Below, piece by piece: positions 30,135-38,858 of a stretch of 64,000 bases of DNA. How positions within the stretch are numbered: position 1 is the first letter of the stretch; each line of letters begins with the position of its first letter. Source of the DNA: Phaeacidiphilus oryzae TH49 (GTDB taxonomy: Bacteria > Actinomycetota > Actinomycetes > Streptomycetales > Streptomycetaceae); contig NZ_JQMQ01000005.1 in the NCBI RefSeq assembly GCF_000744815.1, forward strand, positions 5,661,801-5,725,800. Direction: 5' to 3'. The notes below the pieces were generated by a model. It was given only the letters and a program-made list of their open reading frames with translations. It had not been told where the DNA came from and ran no database searches. The position numbers were made by a program, and so were the translations under genes.

Positions 30135-31787
30135 TCAGTGTCCGACGTTCTCCACGACCTCGACGTCGGAGATCTGCTCCTCGATCTCCTCGGCCCCCAG
30201 CGAGACCGAGCGGGCCCAGTAGTAGACGCCGAGCGAGAAGACGACGATCAGGGCGATGTCCCACCACAGCGGCAGGTTGCCGGCGCCGCCGAAGCCGCCC
30301 TGCCAGGAGATGATCCCCAGCCCGATCAGGTAGACCGGCAGCCACTGGGCGGCCCGCCAGTTCAGCTTGGGCGCGTTCGGCAGCTCCTTCTTGGTCGCGT
30401 AGGCCGCGTACGAGCCCAGCAGGGCGTAGCCCAGCAGGATCGCCAGGCCGAGGCGCCACAGGATGTCCCAGCCGGCCCAGTAGATGACCAGGCTGGCGAT
30501 GGCGAAGGAGATCGGCGAGATGATCTTGCCGCCGGGCAGGCGGTACGGCCGCTCGCGGCCCTCCAGCTGCTTGCTGAAGACGCCGTAGGCCAGCGGGGCG
30601 CCGGCGTACATCAGGACGCTCGCCGAGGTGATGAAGGAGACCAGCTGCTGCCAGCTCGGGAAGGGCAGGAAGCAGATCACGCCGGTGATGAAGGAGACCA
30701 GCACGCCGAACCACGGCACGCCGCGCTTGTCGGTGGACTCGAAGACCCGCGGCGCGTAGCCGTTGCGGGCCAGGCCGTAGGAGATCCGGGAGGTCGAGGC
30801 GGTGTAGATGAGGCCGGTGCCGCCGGGGGAGACCACCGCGTCGACGTAGAGCACCCAGCCCAGCCAGCCGAGGCCGACCAGCACGGCGAGGCCCGCCCAC
30901 GGACCCTCGATGCCCTTGTACGCCAGGTTCGCCCAGCCGTGGACGAAGGCCATCTTGGGCAGCGCGCCGATGTAGAAGACCTGCAGGGCGGTGTAGATCA
31001 GGGCGCCGATGGCCACCGAGCCGATGGTCGCCCGGGGCAGGTCGCGCTTGGGGTTCTTGCTCTCACCGGCCAGCTGGATCGCCTGCTCGAAGCCGAGCAG
31101 CGCGAAGATGATGCCGGAGGTCGAGATCGCGGAGAGGACGCCCTTGGCGCCGAAGGGGGCGAAGCCGCCGCCCGCGGTGAAGTTGCCGCCGTGGAAGTTG
31201 GTCACCGCGATGATGAAGATGGTCGCCAGCGGGACGGCGATCTTCCACCAGGTGGCGGCCGAGTTGGTGTGCGCCATCACGCGCACGCCCAGGAAGTTGA
31301 TCGCCACGAAGACGGCCATCAGCAGCACGGCCACGAAGAACCCGGAGACGGTCAGGGTTCCGTCGGCGTGGAGGAAGCCCTTGGCGAAGTTCCAGTGACC
31401 GGCGTAGCCGATCATCGCCTCGACCTCGATCGGGGCCACGGTCGCCGCCTGCAGCCAGGAGAACCAGCCGAAGGACATGCCGGCGAAGCCGCCGAAGGCG
31501 TAGTGCGGGTAGCGCGCGGTGCCGCCGGCGACCGGGAACATGCCGCCGAGCTCCGCGTGCACCAGCGCGAGGAGGGTGATCGCGATCGCACCGATGATCC
31601 AGGAGATGATCGCCGCGGGACCGGCCGCGACCACCGCCTTCTCCGCACCGTAAAGCCAGCCGGACCCGATGATCGAGCCCACTGAGGCCCACATCAGTCC
31701 GATCAGGCCGACATCTCTTCTGAGTGTGCTGCGGCCACCGGCTGTACCGGTGCCGCTGCCGGCGGAGAGTTGGTCGACTCCTGCCAT
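30135..31787 (-). CDS. APC-superfamily amino-acid permease
   Basis: Inner-membrane amino-acid transporter of 550 aa with about 12 helices. Helix 1 carries the substrate-binding break SVGSIIGSGWLYG. Helix 2 has SWIIGAIAITLLALVHAELGGMFP, and later blocks include GGTARYPHYAFGG and the helix 6 region ISTSGIIFALLGFEQAIQLAGESKNPKRDLPRA. The C-terminus is acidic (AEEIEEQISDVEVVE). I chose ATG at 31787 (MAGVDQLSAG) with GAGAGG upstream; the open frame extends 21 codons to a GTG at 31850 without a ribosome site. The substrate cannot be read from sequence. An AT-rich upstream region probably holds the promoter. Confidence 0.88.
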   Translation of the reverse strand: MAGVDQLSAGSGTGTAGGRSTLRRDVGLIGLMWASVGSIIGSGWLYGAEKAVVAAGPAAIISWIIGAIAITLLALVHAELGGMFPVAGGTARYPHYAFGGFAGMSFGWFSWLQAATVAPIEVEAMIGYAGHWNFAKGFLHADGTLTVSGFFVAVLLMAVFVAINFLGVRVMAHTNSAATWWKIAVPLATIFIIAVTNFHGGNFTAGGGFAPFGAKGVLSAISTSGIIFALLGFEQAIQLAGESKNPKRDLPRATIGSVAIGALIYTALQVFYIGALPKMAFVHGWANLAYKGIEGPWAGLAVLVGLGWLGWVLYVDAVVSPGGTGLIYTASTSRISYGLARNGYAPRVFESTDKRGVPWFGVLVSFITGVICFLPFPSWQQLVSFITSASVLMYAGAPLAYGVFSKQLEGRERPYRLPGGKIISPISFAIASLVIYWAGWDILWRLGLAILLGYALLGSYAAYATKKELPNAPKLNWRAAQWLPVYLIGLGIISWQGGFGGAGNLPLWWDIALIVVFSLGVYYWARSVSLGAEEIEEQISDVEVVENVGH

Positions 31788-32101
31788 GGGGAGGCCTCTC
31801 GTTTTTCGTCGTGCGCGTAGGTCATGCGTTAACGCTGTTGAAGTGGCCACATGTTAGGGCCGCGACAAGACGATGCGAAGAGTCGATTACTGAATAGTTA
31901 TGTACTGACTGTATGTATTCATGCGATTACAGCCGTGATCATGCCAGGGGCAGCCGTGAATGTCCGCTTTGCGGGCGGCCGGGAAAAGCGGCACGGGGAG
32001 GCGGGGAAGAAGTCGGGCTCCGGCCTGCGGTGAAAGGAAGTGGTTCACCTGAGGTGACGAAGATCGCCGAGCGAAAGGCAACCTTGGAATTGAAGGCAAA
32101 G
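31788..32101. promoter_or_regulatory. Permease upstream region with AT-rich block and palindrome
   Basis: Gene-free. A conspicuously AT-rich stretch for this genome (about 31868-31935) contains TATGTA and TAGTTATG and is the likely permease promoter. A 13-bp palindrome TCACCTGAGGTGA sits at 32045-32057, between promoter and tRNA, and could be an operator. No gene was seen. Confidence 0.4.
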
Positions 32102-32175
32102 TGCCCTAGGTGGGATTCGAACCCACACTGTACGGTGTTTGAGACCGCTCTCTCTGCCGGTTGGAGTACTAGGGC
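32102..32175 (-). tRNA. tRNA-Leu(CAA)-like, type I architecture
   Basis: 74 nt on the minus strand. The acceptor stem GCCCTAG/CTAGGGC plus discriminator A are perfect. The anticodon stem GCGGT/ACCGT has one G-T pair and the loop CTCAAAC gives anticodon CAA. The T arm GTGGG-TTCGAAT-CCCAC is perfect, and the D loop carries GG. The variable region is only five bases (ACAGT), whereas bacterial tRNA-Leu normally has a long variable arm. The D stem is weak (CTC/GAG). No CCA is encoded. It may be a degenerate or special-function tRNA. It lies between the permease region and the ANTAR regulator. Confidence 0.75.
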
Positions 32176-32271
32176 GGGCTTGACTTTGAAGGCGAGTCGG
32201 GGCCCGGCGCGCCTCAAACATACCGTGTCCAGGTAGCCTCTTGCACGTAGACCCCTGGAACGAGGAGCCCC

Positions 32272-32907
32272 GTGAGCGCCGCCGACGAGCAGCCGCAGCA
32301 GGAAGTCAGCACGGAGACCACGCGCGTCGTCATCGCCGAGGACGAGGCGCTGATCCGCCTTGATCTCAAGGAGATGCTGGAGGAGGAGGGCTACACCGTG
32401 GTCGGCGAGGCCGGCGACGGGGAGACCGCGGTCAGGCTGGCCGAGGAGCTGAAGCCCGACCTGGTGATCCTGGACGTCAAGATGCCCGTGCTGGACGGGC
32501 TTTCCGCGGCCGAGCAGATCCATGAGGCGCGGATCGCACCGACCCTGATGCTCACCGCCTTCTCGCAGCGCGAGCTGGTGGAGCGGGCCCGGGACGCCGG
32601 CGCGATGGCCTATGTGGTGAAGCCTTTCAGCAAGACCGACCTGGTCCCCGCGATCGAGATGGCCACCTCCCGGTACAGCGAGATCCGGCTGCTGGAGGAC
32701 GAGGTCTCGGACCTCAATCTGCGGCTGGAGACCCGGAAGCTGGTCGACCGTGCGAAGAGCGTCCTGCAGACCAAGTTCGGCCTGAGCGAGCCGGACGCCT
32801 TCCGCTGGATCCAGAAGACCTCGATGGACCGCCGGATGACGATGAAGGCCGTCGCCGAGGCGGTCATCGAGGAGGGCGAGGCGCAGGACGCCAAGAAGAA
32901 GTCCTGA
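32272..32907 (+). CDS. pdtaR: ANTAR-domain response regulator (PdtaR-like)
   Basis: Two-component response regulator that acts on RNA, 211 aa. The receiver domain (about 17-135) has the acidic pair E23-D24, phospho-acceptor D68 (LVILDVKMP) and the switch Lys in YVVKPF. After a coiled-coil linker (EIRLLEDEVSDLNLRLETRK), the C-terminal ANTAR helical bundle (VDRAKSVLQTKFGLSEPDAFRWIQKTS) binds paired hairpins near terminators in target mRNAs. The Actinobacteria counterpart works with a PdtaS kinase, absent here. Start is GTG at 32272. A very large perfect hairpin begins at its stop codon. Confidence 0.92.
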   Translation: MSAADEQPQQEVSTETTRVVIAEDEALIRLDLKEMLEEEGYTVVGEAGDGETAVRLAEELKPDLVILDVKMPVLDGLSAAEQIHEARIAPTLMLTAFSQRELVERARDAGAMAYVVKPFSKTDLVPAIEMATSRYSEIRLLEDEVSDLNLRLETRKLVDRAKSVLQTKFGLSEPDAFRWIQKTSMDRRMTMKAVAEAVIEEGEAQDAKKKS

Positions 32908-32995
32908 CCCCGGCCGATCCCGCTGCGCCGGAAGGGGCGCCGCCTGACGAGCAGTCAGGCGGCGCCCCTTCCGTGTAAGGGGATCGGCCGGGGTC
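32906..32995. terminator. Bidirectional terminator: nested perfect hairpins between pdtaR and livF
   Basis: Outer arms GACCCCGGCCGATCCC (32906-32921) and GGGATCGGCCGGGGTC (32980-32995) are exact complements. Inside, a 19-bp perfect stem (32930-32948 with 32954-32972: GGAAGGGGCGCCGCCTGAC) has a five-base loop. The outer arms overlap both stop codons, so the structure serves both convergent transcripts. It is exceptionally strong. Confidence 0.9.
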
Positions 32996-33710
32996 AGTCC
33001 TCGCCGAGGTAGGCCTTGCGGACCGACTCGTCCTCCAGGAGGTTCGCGCCGGAGCCGGAGAGGACGATCCGCCCGGTCTCCATCACATGGCCGGTGTTCG
33101 CCAGCGACAGCGCGGCCTGGGCGTTCTGCTCCACCAGCAGGATCGTGGTCCCGCCGGAGCGCAGCTCCACGATGGTCTCCATGATCTTCTGCATCATGAT
33201 CGGCGAGAGCCCCATCGAGGGCTCGTCGAGCATCAGCAGCTTGGGCCGGGACATCAGCGCCCTGCCCATGGCGAGCATCTGCTGCTCGCCGCCGGAGAGG
33301 GTGCCCGCGGCCTGCCTGCGGCGCTCGCCGAGGATCGGGAAGAGGTTGTAGGCCCGCTCCACGTCCTTCTGGATGCCGTCGGCGTCGCGCCGCAGGAACG
33401 CTCCCAGCAGCAGGTTCTCCTCGATGGTCATCCGGGGGAAGATGTGCCGCCCCTCGGGGGAGTGGGCCAGGCCGAGCTCGACGATCCGGTGCGCCGGGAC
33501 GCCGACCAGCTCGCGGCCCTCGAACCGGATCCGTCCGGCGATCGGCTTGAGCAGCCCGGAGAGGGTGCGCAGGGTGGTCGTCTTGCCGGCGCCGTTGGTG
33601 CCGATCAGGGTGACCACCTGGCCGGCGTCCACGCTGAACGAGATCCCCTTGACGGCCTCGATCTGGCCGTAGGCGACGTGCAGGTCCTCGACTTCGAGCA
33701 GGGCGGTCAT
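32994..33710 (-). CDS. livF: Branched-chain amino-acid ABC transporter ATP-binding protein LivF
   Basis: Cytosolic ATPase of a branched-chain amino-acid-type importer, 238 aa. Walker A is GTNGAGKTT, signature motif LSGGEQQ, Walker B LLMLDEPSMGL and the H-loop is VEQN. It has the LivF trademarks HVAYGQIEAVKGIS and SPEGRHIFPRMTIEENLLLGAF. The ATG overlaps the livG stop (ATGA), and it is the last gene of the livKHMGF operon. Its stop lies within the terminator stem. Substrate specificity is inferred from the family; related cassettes can also carry other amino acids, amides or short-chain acids. Confidence 0.95.
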   Translation of the reverse strand: MTALLEVEDLHVAYGQIEAVKGISFSVDAGQVVTLIGTNGAGKTTTLRTLSGLLKPIAGRIRFEGRELVGVPAHRIVELGLAHSPEGRHIFPRMTIEENLLLGAFLRRDADGIQKDVERAYNLFPILGERRRQAAGTLSGGEQQMLAMGRALMSRPKLLMLDEPSMGLSPIMMQKIMETIVELRSGGTTILLVEQNAQAALSLANTGHVMETGRIVLSGSGANLLEDESVRKAYLGED

Positions 33711-34603
33711 GAGGCCTCCTCCTCGGTGGTCCCCTCGGCGTTCTGGGCGCGTTCCGCGGCCACCACCTCGGCCTCGGCCTCGTCGGGGGGAGCGCCCTCG
33801 TACGGGGTGCCCAGGTAGGCGGCGATGACCCGCTCGTCCGCCTGGACGGTCTCCGAGCTGCCCTCGACCAGCAGTTGGCCCTGGACGAGGACGGCGACGC
33901 GGTCGCAGAGGTTGAAGATGAAGCGCATGTCGTGCTCGATGACGAGGACCGCGATGCCGCGGGCGCGGATCGCGAAGACCAGCTCCTCGGTGGCCCGGGT
34001 CTCCTGCGGGTTCATCCCGGCGGTGGGCTCGTCGAGGAGCAGCAGTCCGGGCTCGCTGGCCAGCGCCCGGGCGATCTCCAGCTTCCGCTGCTCGCCGTAG
34101 GGGAGGTTGCGGGCCAGGTGCTCGGCCTTGGCCTCCAGGCCGACGAACTCCAGGATCTCCATGGCGTGCCGCCGGGACTCGCGTTCCGCGCGGCGGTAGC
34201 CGGGGCCCCGCACCAGGGCGGAGAAGAGCCCCTCGCGGGTCCGGGTGTGCCGGCCGACCAGGACGTTCTCCAGTACCGTCATGTTGTTGAAGAGCCGGAT
34301 GTTCTGGAAGGTGCGGGCGATCCCGGCCTGGGTGACCTTGAAGGGCTTGGGCGGCAGGGTCCGCCCGCGGTAGCTGACCCGTCCCTCGGTGGGGACGTAG
34401 AGGCCGGTCAGGCAGTTGAAGAAGGTGGTCTTGCCGGCGCCGTTGGGTCCGATCAGGCCGAGGATCTCACCGGGCCGGACGCCGAGGCTGACGTCGTTGA
34501 CGGCGGTGAGTCCGCCGAACCGCATGGTGACGTGGTCGGCCTCGAGGAGCGGCCCGGTGGCCGGGGTCTCCGAGGGCGCCGGGGCGGAGGTGGGAGTCGT
34601 CAT
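33707..34603 (-). CDS. livG: Branched-chain amino-acid ABC transporter ATP-binding protein LivG
   Basis: Second ATPase of the importer, 298 aa. LivG features: MRFGGLTAVNDVSLGVRPGE, Walker A GPNGAGKTTFFN, GIARTFQNIRLFNNMTVLENVLVG, signature LPYGEQRKLEIARAL, Walker B LLLLDEPTAGMNPQE and H-loop VIEHDMRFIF. The C-terminal extension after YLG is acidic and Ala/Glu-rich. The start may be ATG 34603 or GTG 34612, which forms a GTGA overlap with the livM stop; GGGAG lies upstream of both. The livF ATG overlaps its stop. It is part of the livKHMGF operon. Confidence 0.94.
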   Translation of the reverse strand: MTTPTSAPAPSETPATGPLLEADHVTMRFGGLTAVNDVSLGVRPGEILGLIGPNGAGKTTFFNCLTGLYVPTEGRVSYRGRTLPPKPFKVTQAGIARTFQNIRLFNNMTVLENVLVGRHTRTREGLFSALVRGPGYRRAERESRRHAMEILEFVGLEAKAEHLARNLPYGEQRKLEIARALASEPGLLLLDEPTAGMNPQETRATEELVFAIRARGIAVLVIEHDMRFIFNLCDRVAVLVQGQLLVEGSSETVQADERVIAAYLGTPYEGAPPDEAEAEVVAAERAQNAEGTTEEEAS

Positions 34604-34608
34604 CGGGG

Positions 34609-36462
34609 TCACGCTCCCGCGGGGGTCGGGTCGTCGGGGGCGGGGGTCGCGGCGGCGGGCTGCGCGGGCAGCGCCGCGGCCGTCACGGGCGGTGCCCCGG
34701 ACTCGTGGAACTCCAGCTGGCGGCGGCGGTTGGCGATGATGCCCTCCGGCCGGAACCGCATGATCAGGACCAGGGCCAGGCCGAACGCCAGCAGCTTGTA
34801 GTCCTGGAGGAACTGGAGCTTCTCCGGGATCAGGTAGAGGAGGGCGGCGCCGAGCACCGGGCCGCCGATCGTGCCCATGCCGCCGAGCACCACCGCGGCC
34901 AGCAGGAACGCCGAGTTGGGCGCGACCGGGCCGGCGAACTGGTAGGGGTCGGGCACCACGTTGTATGTCACATGGGCGCTGACCGTGCCGGCCAGCCCGG
35001 CCAGGCAGGCGCCCAGGGCGAAGGCGGTGAGCTTGACCCGGAAGCCGTTGATGCCCATCGCCAGCGCGGCCGTCTCGTCCTCGCGGATGGCCACCCAGGC
35101 GCGGCCGATCCGGGAGTTGGCGGCCCGGCTGAAGACCGCGATCACGAACACCGTGGCGAGGACCATCAGCAGGTAGTAGTTGGCGAACCGGCCGAGGGTG
35201 AACGACCCGATCTGGTGCGGCATGCCGAGGTTGAAGCCGAAGATGCTGAGGTCGGGGATCTGCGGAATGCCGTTCGGGCCGTTGGTGACGTCCGGACCCG
35301 AGGTGCCGTCCAGGTTCTGCACGGTGATCCGGAAGATCTCGCCGAAGCCCAGGGTGACGATGGCCAGATAGTCGCCGCGGAGCCGCAGCGTGGGCGCGCC
35401 GATCAGCACGCCGAAGAGCAGCGAGGCGGCGGCCCCGGTGAGGGCGGCCGCCCAGAACGGAAAGGTGGTGCCGTGGATCGAGGAGTACGGCGAGCCGGAG
35501 ACCAGGGCGGCGGCGTAGGCGCCGACGCCGAGGAAGGCGACGTAGCCGAGGTCGAGGAGGCCGGTGAGGCCGACCACGATGTTCAGGCCGAGCGCCACCG
35601 TGGCGAAGATCAGGATGTTCACCCCGACGTTGGCGTCGTGGTCGTTGTTCTGGGTGAACGGGAAGGCCACCGCGGCCAGCGCGCAGAGGGCCAGCGTCCA
35701 GGCCTGGTGGCGGCCGTAGAGGTCGTGCCAACGGGAGGTCAGGCCCGCCGAGTTGAGGGCCCAGACGGCGAACGCCACGGTGATCAGGAAGCCCACGAAG
35801 AGCTCTCCGTACGAGGTGTCGATCCCGTAGGCGAAGAGCAGCAGGGCGAGGGCGATCATCACCAGGATGATCAGGTACTCGGCGGCGGTCGGCAGCGGGC
35901 GTGCGGCCGCCGGCCGCACCGTCTGGCCGGTGAGCCGCTGGAGCACCGAGCGGCCGCGGCTGCCGAGCGCCGTGACCCGTCCCGAGGCGGGCAGGCCGAG
36001 GGCGCCGAGGAAGCAGACCAGGCTGCCGGCGCCGGCCACCCAGCCGCCGGCGGTCAGGTTGGCCAGCCCGCCGAGCTCGGCGGCGATGGCGATCAGGGTG
36101 TACCAGGTGGTGGCCAGGGCGCCGGTGGCGAGCAGCAGGGTGGCGGCGTTGCCGCGGGCCGGGTTGAGCCAGGCCAGTCCGCGGATCCGGCCGCCGCCGT
36201 AGCCGGCCAGGGCGTAGACGGCGGCGAGCAGACCGGCGACGAAGGTCTCCCACTGGAGCCCGCCCGGGTAGCCGCTGACGGTCAGGTCGCCGGGGAAGGC
36301 GGAGGTCCAGGTCCAGGCGAGCCAGGCGCTGGCGGCCGTGGCCACCGCGCCGACGAGGGCGATGGCGCGGGCCGCCGAGGGCGGCAGCGGCAGCACCGGG
36401 CGCGCGGGGGCGCCGGCGGCCGGGGCGGCGGTGGTGGCGTCGGTGGCGTTGATGTCGGTCAT
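34609..36462 (-). CDS. livM: Branched-chain amino-acid ABC transporter permease LivM (long form)
   Basis: Permease subunit, 617 aa, far longer than classic LivM (about 300-420). The C-terminal ~330 residues are the LivM core: NVGVNILIFATVALGLNIVVGLTGLLDLGYVAFLGVGAYAAA, TLRLRGDYLAIVTLGFGEIFRI, INGFRVKLTAFALGACLAGLAGTV and VLGGMGTIGGPVLGAALL, with a tail RPEGIIANRRRQ. The N-terminal ~230 residues hold extra hydrophobic segments (ALVGAVATAASAWLAWTW, FVAGLLAAVYALAGYG, ATLLLATGALATTWYTLIAIA, GSLVCFLGALGLP, YLIILVMIALALLLFAYG). ATG at 36462 lies eight bases after the livH stop. It works with LivH as the membrane channel. Confidence 0.93.
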   Translation of the reverse strand: MTDINATDATTAAPAAGAPARPVLPLPPSAARAIALVGAVATAASAWLAWTWTSAFPGDLTVSGYPGGLQWETFVAGLLAAVYALAGYGGGRIRGLAWLNPARGNAATLLLATGALATTWYTLIAIAAELGGLANLTAGGWVAGAGSLVCFLGALGLPASGRVTALGSRGRSVLQRLTGQTVRPAAARPLPTAAEYLIILVMIALALLLFAYGIDTSYGELFVGFLITVAFAVWALNSAGLTSRWHDLYGRHQAWTLALCALAAVAFPFTQNNDHDANVGVNILIFATVALGLNIVVGLTGLLDLGYVAFLGVGAYAAALVSGSPYSSIHGTTFPFWAAALTGAAASLLFGVLIGAPTLRLRGDYLAIVTLGFGEIFRITVQNLDGTSGPDVTNGPNGIPQIPDLSIFGFNLGMPHQIGSFTLGRFANYYLLMVLATVFVIAVFSRAANSRIGRAWVAIREDETAALAMGINGFRVKLTAFALGACLAGLAGTVSAHVTYNVVPDPYQFAGPVAPNSAFLLAAVVLGGMGTIGGPVLGAALLYLIPEKLQFLQDYKLLAFGLALVLIMRFRPEGIIANRRRQLEFHESGAPPVTAAALPAQPAAATPAPDDPTPAGA

Positions 36463-36470
36463 GGTGTCCC

Positions 36471-37400
36471 TCACGCCCTGTCCGCTACGCGTTCGCCGAG
36501 GAGGCCCTGCGGCCGCAGCAGCAGCACCAGGATGAGGAGGACGAACGCCCACACGTTGGCCCAGCTGCTGCCGCCGAACTGGTGCATCCCGGGGATGTTG
36601 GCCACATAGGCGGTGGCCAGCGTCTCGGCGATGCCGAGGACCAGCCCGCCGAGCATGGCCCCGTAGATGTTGCCGATGCCGCCGAGGACGGCCGCGGTGA
36701 AGGCCTTGAGCCCGGCGTCGAAGCCCATGTTGTACATGACCTGGCCGTACTGCAGGCCGTAGCCGACCGCCGCGACGGCGGCGAAGAGGGCGCCGATGGC
36801 GAACGCGGCGGCGATGATCCGGTTGATGTTGATGCCCATCAGCTGGGCGGTGTCCGGGTCCTGGGCGGTGGCCTGCATGGCGCGGCCGGTGCGGGTGCGG
36901 CGGACGAACCAGGCGAGACCGCTCATGCAGACGATCGCCGACACCAGCACGAAGATGTTGCCGGCCTGGATGTTGATCGAGCCGAGTTTCCACGGGCCGG
37001 CCGGGATCTCGGGGAAGACCCGGGCACTGGTGGCACCGGGGTAGAGGTTGCGGACGAGTTCCTGGAGGGCCAGGGAGAGGCCGATGGCCGTGATCAGAGG
37101 CGCGAGCCGGGGTGCACCGCGGAGCGGCCGGTAGGCGAAGCGCTCGGCGAGCAGGGCGATGACGACGGAGACGATGGCCCCGCCGAACAGCATCAGCGGG
37201 ATGGCGACCCAGAAGCTGGTGTGCGGGGGAAGGTTGAGGTAGACGGTGAGGGCGCCGAAGCCGCCCGTCATGAAGATCTCGCCGTGGGCGAAGTTGATGA
37301 GCTGGACGATGCCGTAGACCATCGTGTAGCCGATGGCGATCAGGCCGTACATGGAGCCGAGGAACAGCCCGTTGGCCAGCTGTTGCGGCAGGGTGTGCAC
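36471..37400 (-). CDS. livH: Branched-chain amino-acid ABC transporter permease LivH
   Basis: Permease subunit of the importer, 309 aa, about eight helices. LivH landmarks: QQLANGLFLGSMYGLIAIGYTMVYGIVQLINFAHGEIFM near the N-terminus, PRLAPLITAIGLSLALQE, QLMGININRIIAAAFAIGALFAAVAAV, FDAGLKAFTAAVLGGIGNIYGAMLGGLVLG and the closing VLLLRPQGLLGERV. GTG start at 37400. It is separated from livK by a 163-base GC-rich gap (37401-37563), which may carry a partial terminator that lowers expression of the membrane genes relative to the binding protein; I see no gene in it. Confidence 0.95.
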   Translation of the reverse strand: MHTLPQQLANGLFLGSMYGLIAIGYTMVYGIVQLINFAHGEIFMTGGFGALTVYLNLPPHTSFWVAIPLMLFGGAIVSVVIALLAERFAYRPLRGAPRLAPLITAIGLSLALQELVRNLYPGATSARVFPEIPAGPWKLGSINIQAGNIFVLVSAIVCMSGLAWFVRRTRTGRAMQATAQDPDTAQLMGININRIIAAAFAIGALFAAVAAVGYGLQYGQVMYNMGFDAGLKAFTAAVLGGIGNIYGAMLGGLVLGIAETLATAYVANIPGMHQFGGSSWANVWAFVLLILVLLLRPQGLLGERVADRA

Positions 37401-37563
37401 CGCAGGGCCTCCAGTGGTCGGGTGCGCGGCGCGGTCGCCCGCGCCGAGGTGCGCCGGTGTCGGAAGTGCGCCGGGCCGCGCGGAGGTCGGTTTTTCCGCG
37501 CGGCCCGGGGCTGTGCGTGGGTGCCGGCCGGGGCCGGCCGGGCGGCGGCGCCGCCGGGGCGGC

Positions 37564-38817
37564 TCAGCCGGTGTAGTTGCCGGTCTTGACCGCGACCCAC
37601 TTGCCGTTCTTGACCTGGTACACCGTCAGCTGCTTGTTGGTGGTGTCGCCGTACTTGTCGAAGGAGACGTGGCCGCTGATGCCGTCGAAGTTCGCGGCCT
37701 GCACGCCCTGGACGACCTTGGAGCGGAGGTCGGTCATGCTGGGGAGCTTGCCGTTGTTCGCAGCCACCACGGACTTCACCGAGTTGATGATCGCGTTGGC
37801 GGCGTCGTAGGAGTAGCCGCCGTAGGTGCCGTAGTCGCCGGGGTAGTTCTTGGACTTGTAGGTGGCGATGAAGTCCTTGGCGGTGGGCACGGTGTCCAGC
37901 GGCTGGCCGACCGAGGTGGCGAGGTCGCCCTCGGCGGTGGTTCCGGCGACCTTGATATAGGTGTCGGAGAACATGCCGTCGCCGCCGAAGAGCGGGATCT
38001 TCACGCCCGCGTTCTTCATCTGCTTGGTGATCAGCTCGGACTGGTCGTACTGGCCGCCGTAGTACAGCATGTCCGCGCCAGAGGCCTTGATCTTGGACAC
38101 CAGCGAGGAGAAGTCCGTCTGCGGCGGGTTGGCGGTGACGTGGTCGGTGCCGACCACTGTGCCGCCGCGCTTCTTGAAGTCCTGGCCGAAGATCGTCGCC
38201 AGGCCCTTGCCGTAGGTCTGCTGGTCGTCGACGACGAAGACCTTGCGGTGGCCGGTCTGGTACGCGTACTGGGCCGCGTAGGCGCCCTGCAGGATGTCCG
38301 TCGTGGCGGTGCGGAAGTAGGTGTTGTAGGTCCGCTTGTAGGCACTGGCGCCCTGCTGCCAGTTCGCGCCCAGGGTCAGTGCCGGGTTGGTGTTGGAGGG
38401 CGAGATCTCGACCATGTTCGCTGCCGCGAAGACCTGCTGCATCGACTGCGCCACACTGGAGTTGAGCGGCCCCACCGTGCCCACCACGGAGTTGTCGGCG
38501 ACCAGTGCGGTCGCGTTCTGCTGTCCGGTGGCGGGCTGGGCCTGGTCGTCCTTGGCCTCCAGCTTGAAGGTGACGCCGGGGACGGTGTGGTCGGCATTGG
38601 CCTGGTCGACGGCGATCTTCACGCCGTACTGGATGCCGAGACCGGTGGCGGAGTTCTGACCGGAGAGCGGGGCGTCCACACCGATGGTGACGGTGTTCCC
38701 GGAGGAGGAGCTGCCGCCTCCGCCTCCGTTGCCGTTGTTGCGGGACCCGCAGGCGGTGAGTGTGAGAGTGCCGGCCGCCAGCACGGCTCCCGTGGCGAGC
38801 AGATAGCGATGGCGCAC
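37564..38817 (-). CDS. livK: Branched-chain amino-acid ABC transporter substrate-binding lipoprotein
   Basis: Extracytoplasmic binding protein of 417 aa, periplasmic-binding type I (Peripla_BP_6). The lipoprotein signal TLTLTACGS puts the lipid Cys at C23, followed by a low-complexity Gly/Asn/Ser linker. The mature domain starts VTIGVDAPLSGQNSATG and contains VPGVTFKLEAKDDQ, VVGTVGPLNSSVAQSMQQVF, VEISPSNTNPALT and DMLYYGGQYDQSELI. It is the first gene of the operon. Ligand specificity is inferred from the family only. An inverted repeat GTCGGATC/GATCCGAC lies about 42-69 bases upstream of the start. Confidence 0.94.
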   Translation of the reverse strand: MRHRYLLATGAVLAAGTLTLTACGSRNNGNGGGGGSSSSGNTVTIGVDAPLSGQNSATGLGIQYGVKIAVDQANADHTVPGVTFKLEAKDDQAQPATGQQNATALVADNSVVGTVGPLNSSVAQSMQQVFAAANMVEISPSNTNPALTLGANWQQGASAYKRTYNTYFRTATTDILQGAYAAQYAYQTGHRKVFVVDDQQTYGKGLATIFGQDFKKRGGTVVGTDHVTANPPQTDFSSLVSKIKASGADMLYYGGQYDQSELITKQMKNAGVKIPLFGGDGMFSDTYIKVAGTTAEGDLATSVGQPLDTVPTAKDFIATYKSKNYPGDYGTYGGYSYDAANAIINSVKSVVAANNGKLPSMTDLRSKVVQGVQAANFDGISGHVSFDKYGDTTNKQLTVYQVKNGKWVAVKTGNYTG

Positions 38818-38858
38818 GTTCAGTCCTTTCCTCGGCCGGCTGCGATCTCGTTGATCTC

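Noticed and set aside
32044-32058. PHO box (GTTCACC) upstream of the permease
   Set aside because: Only one 7-mer is present, not the direct repeat needed; it is better explained as half of a palindrome.
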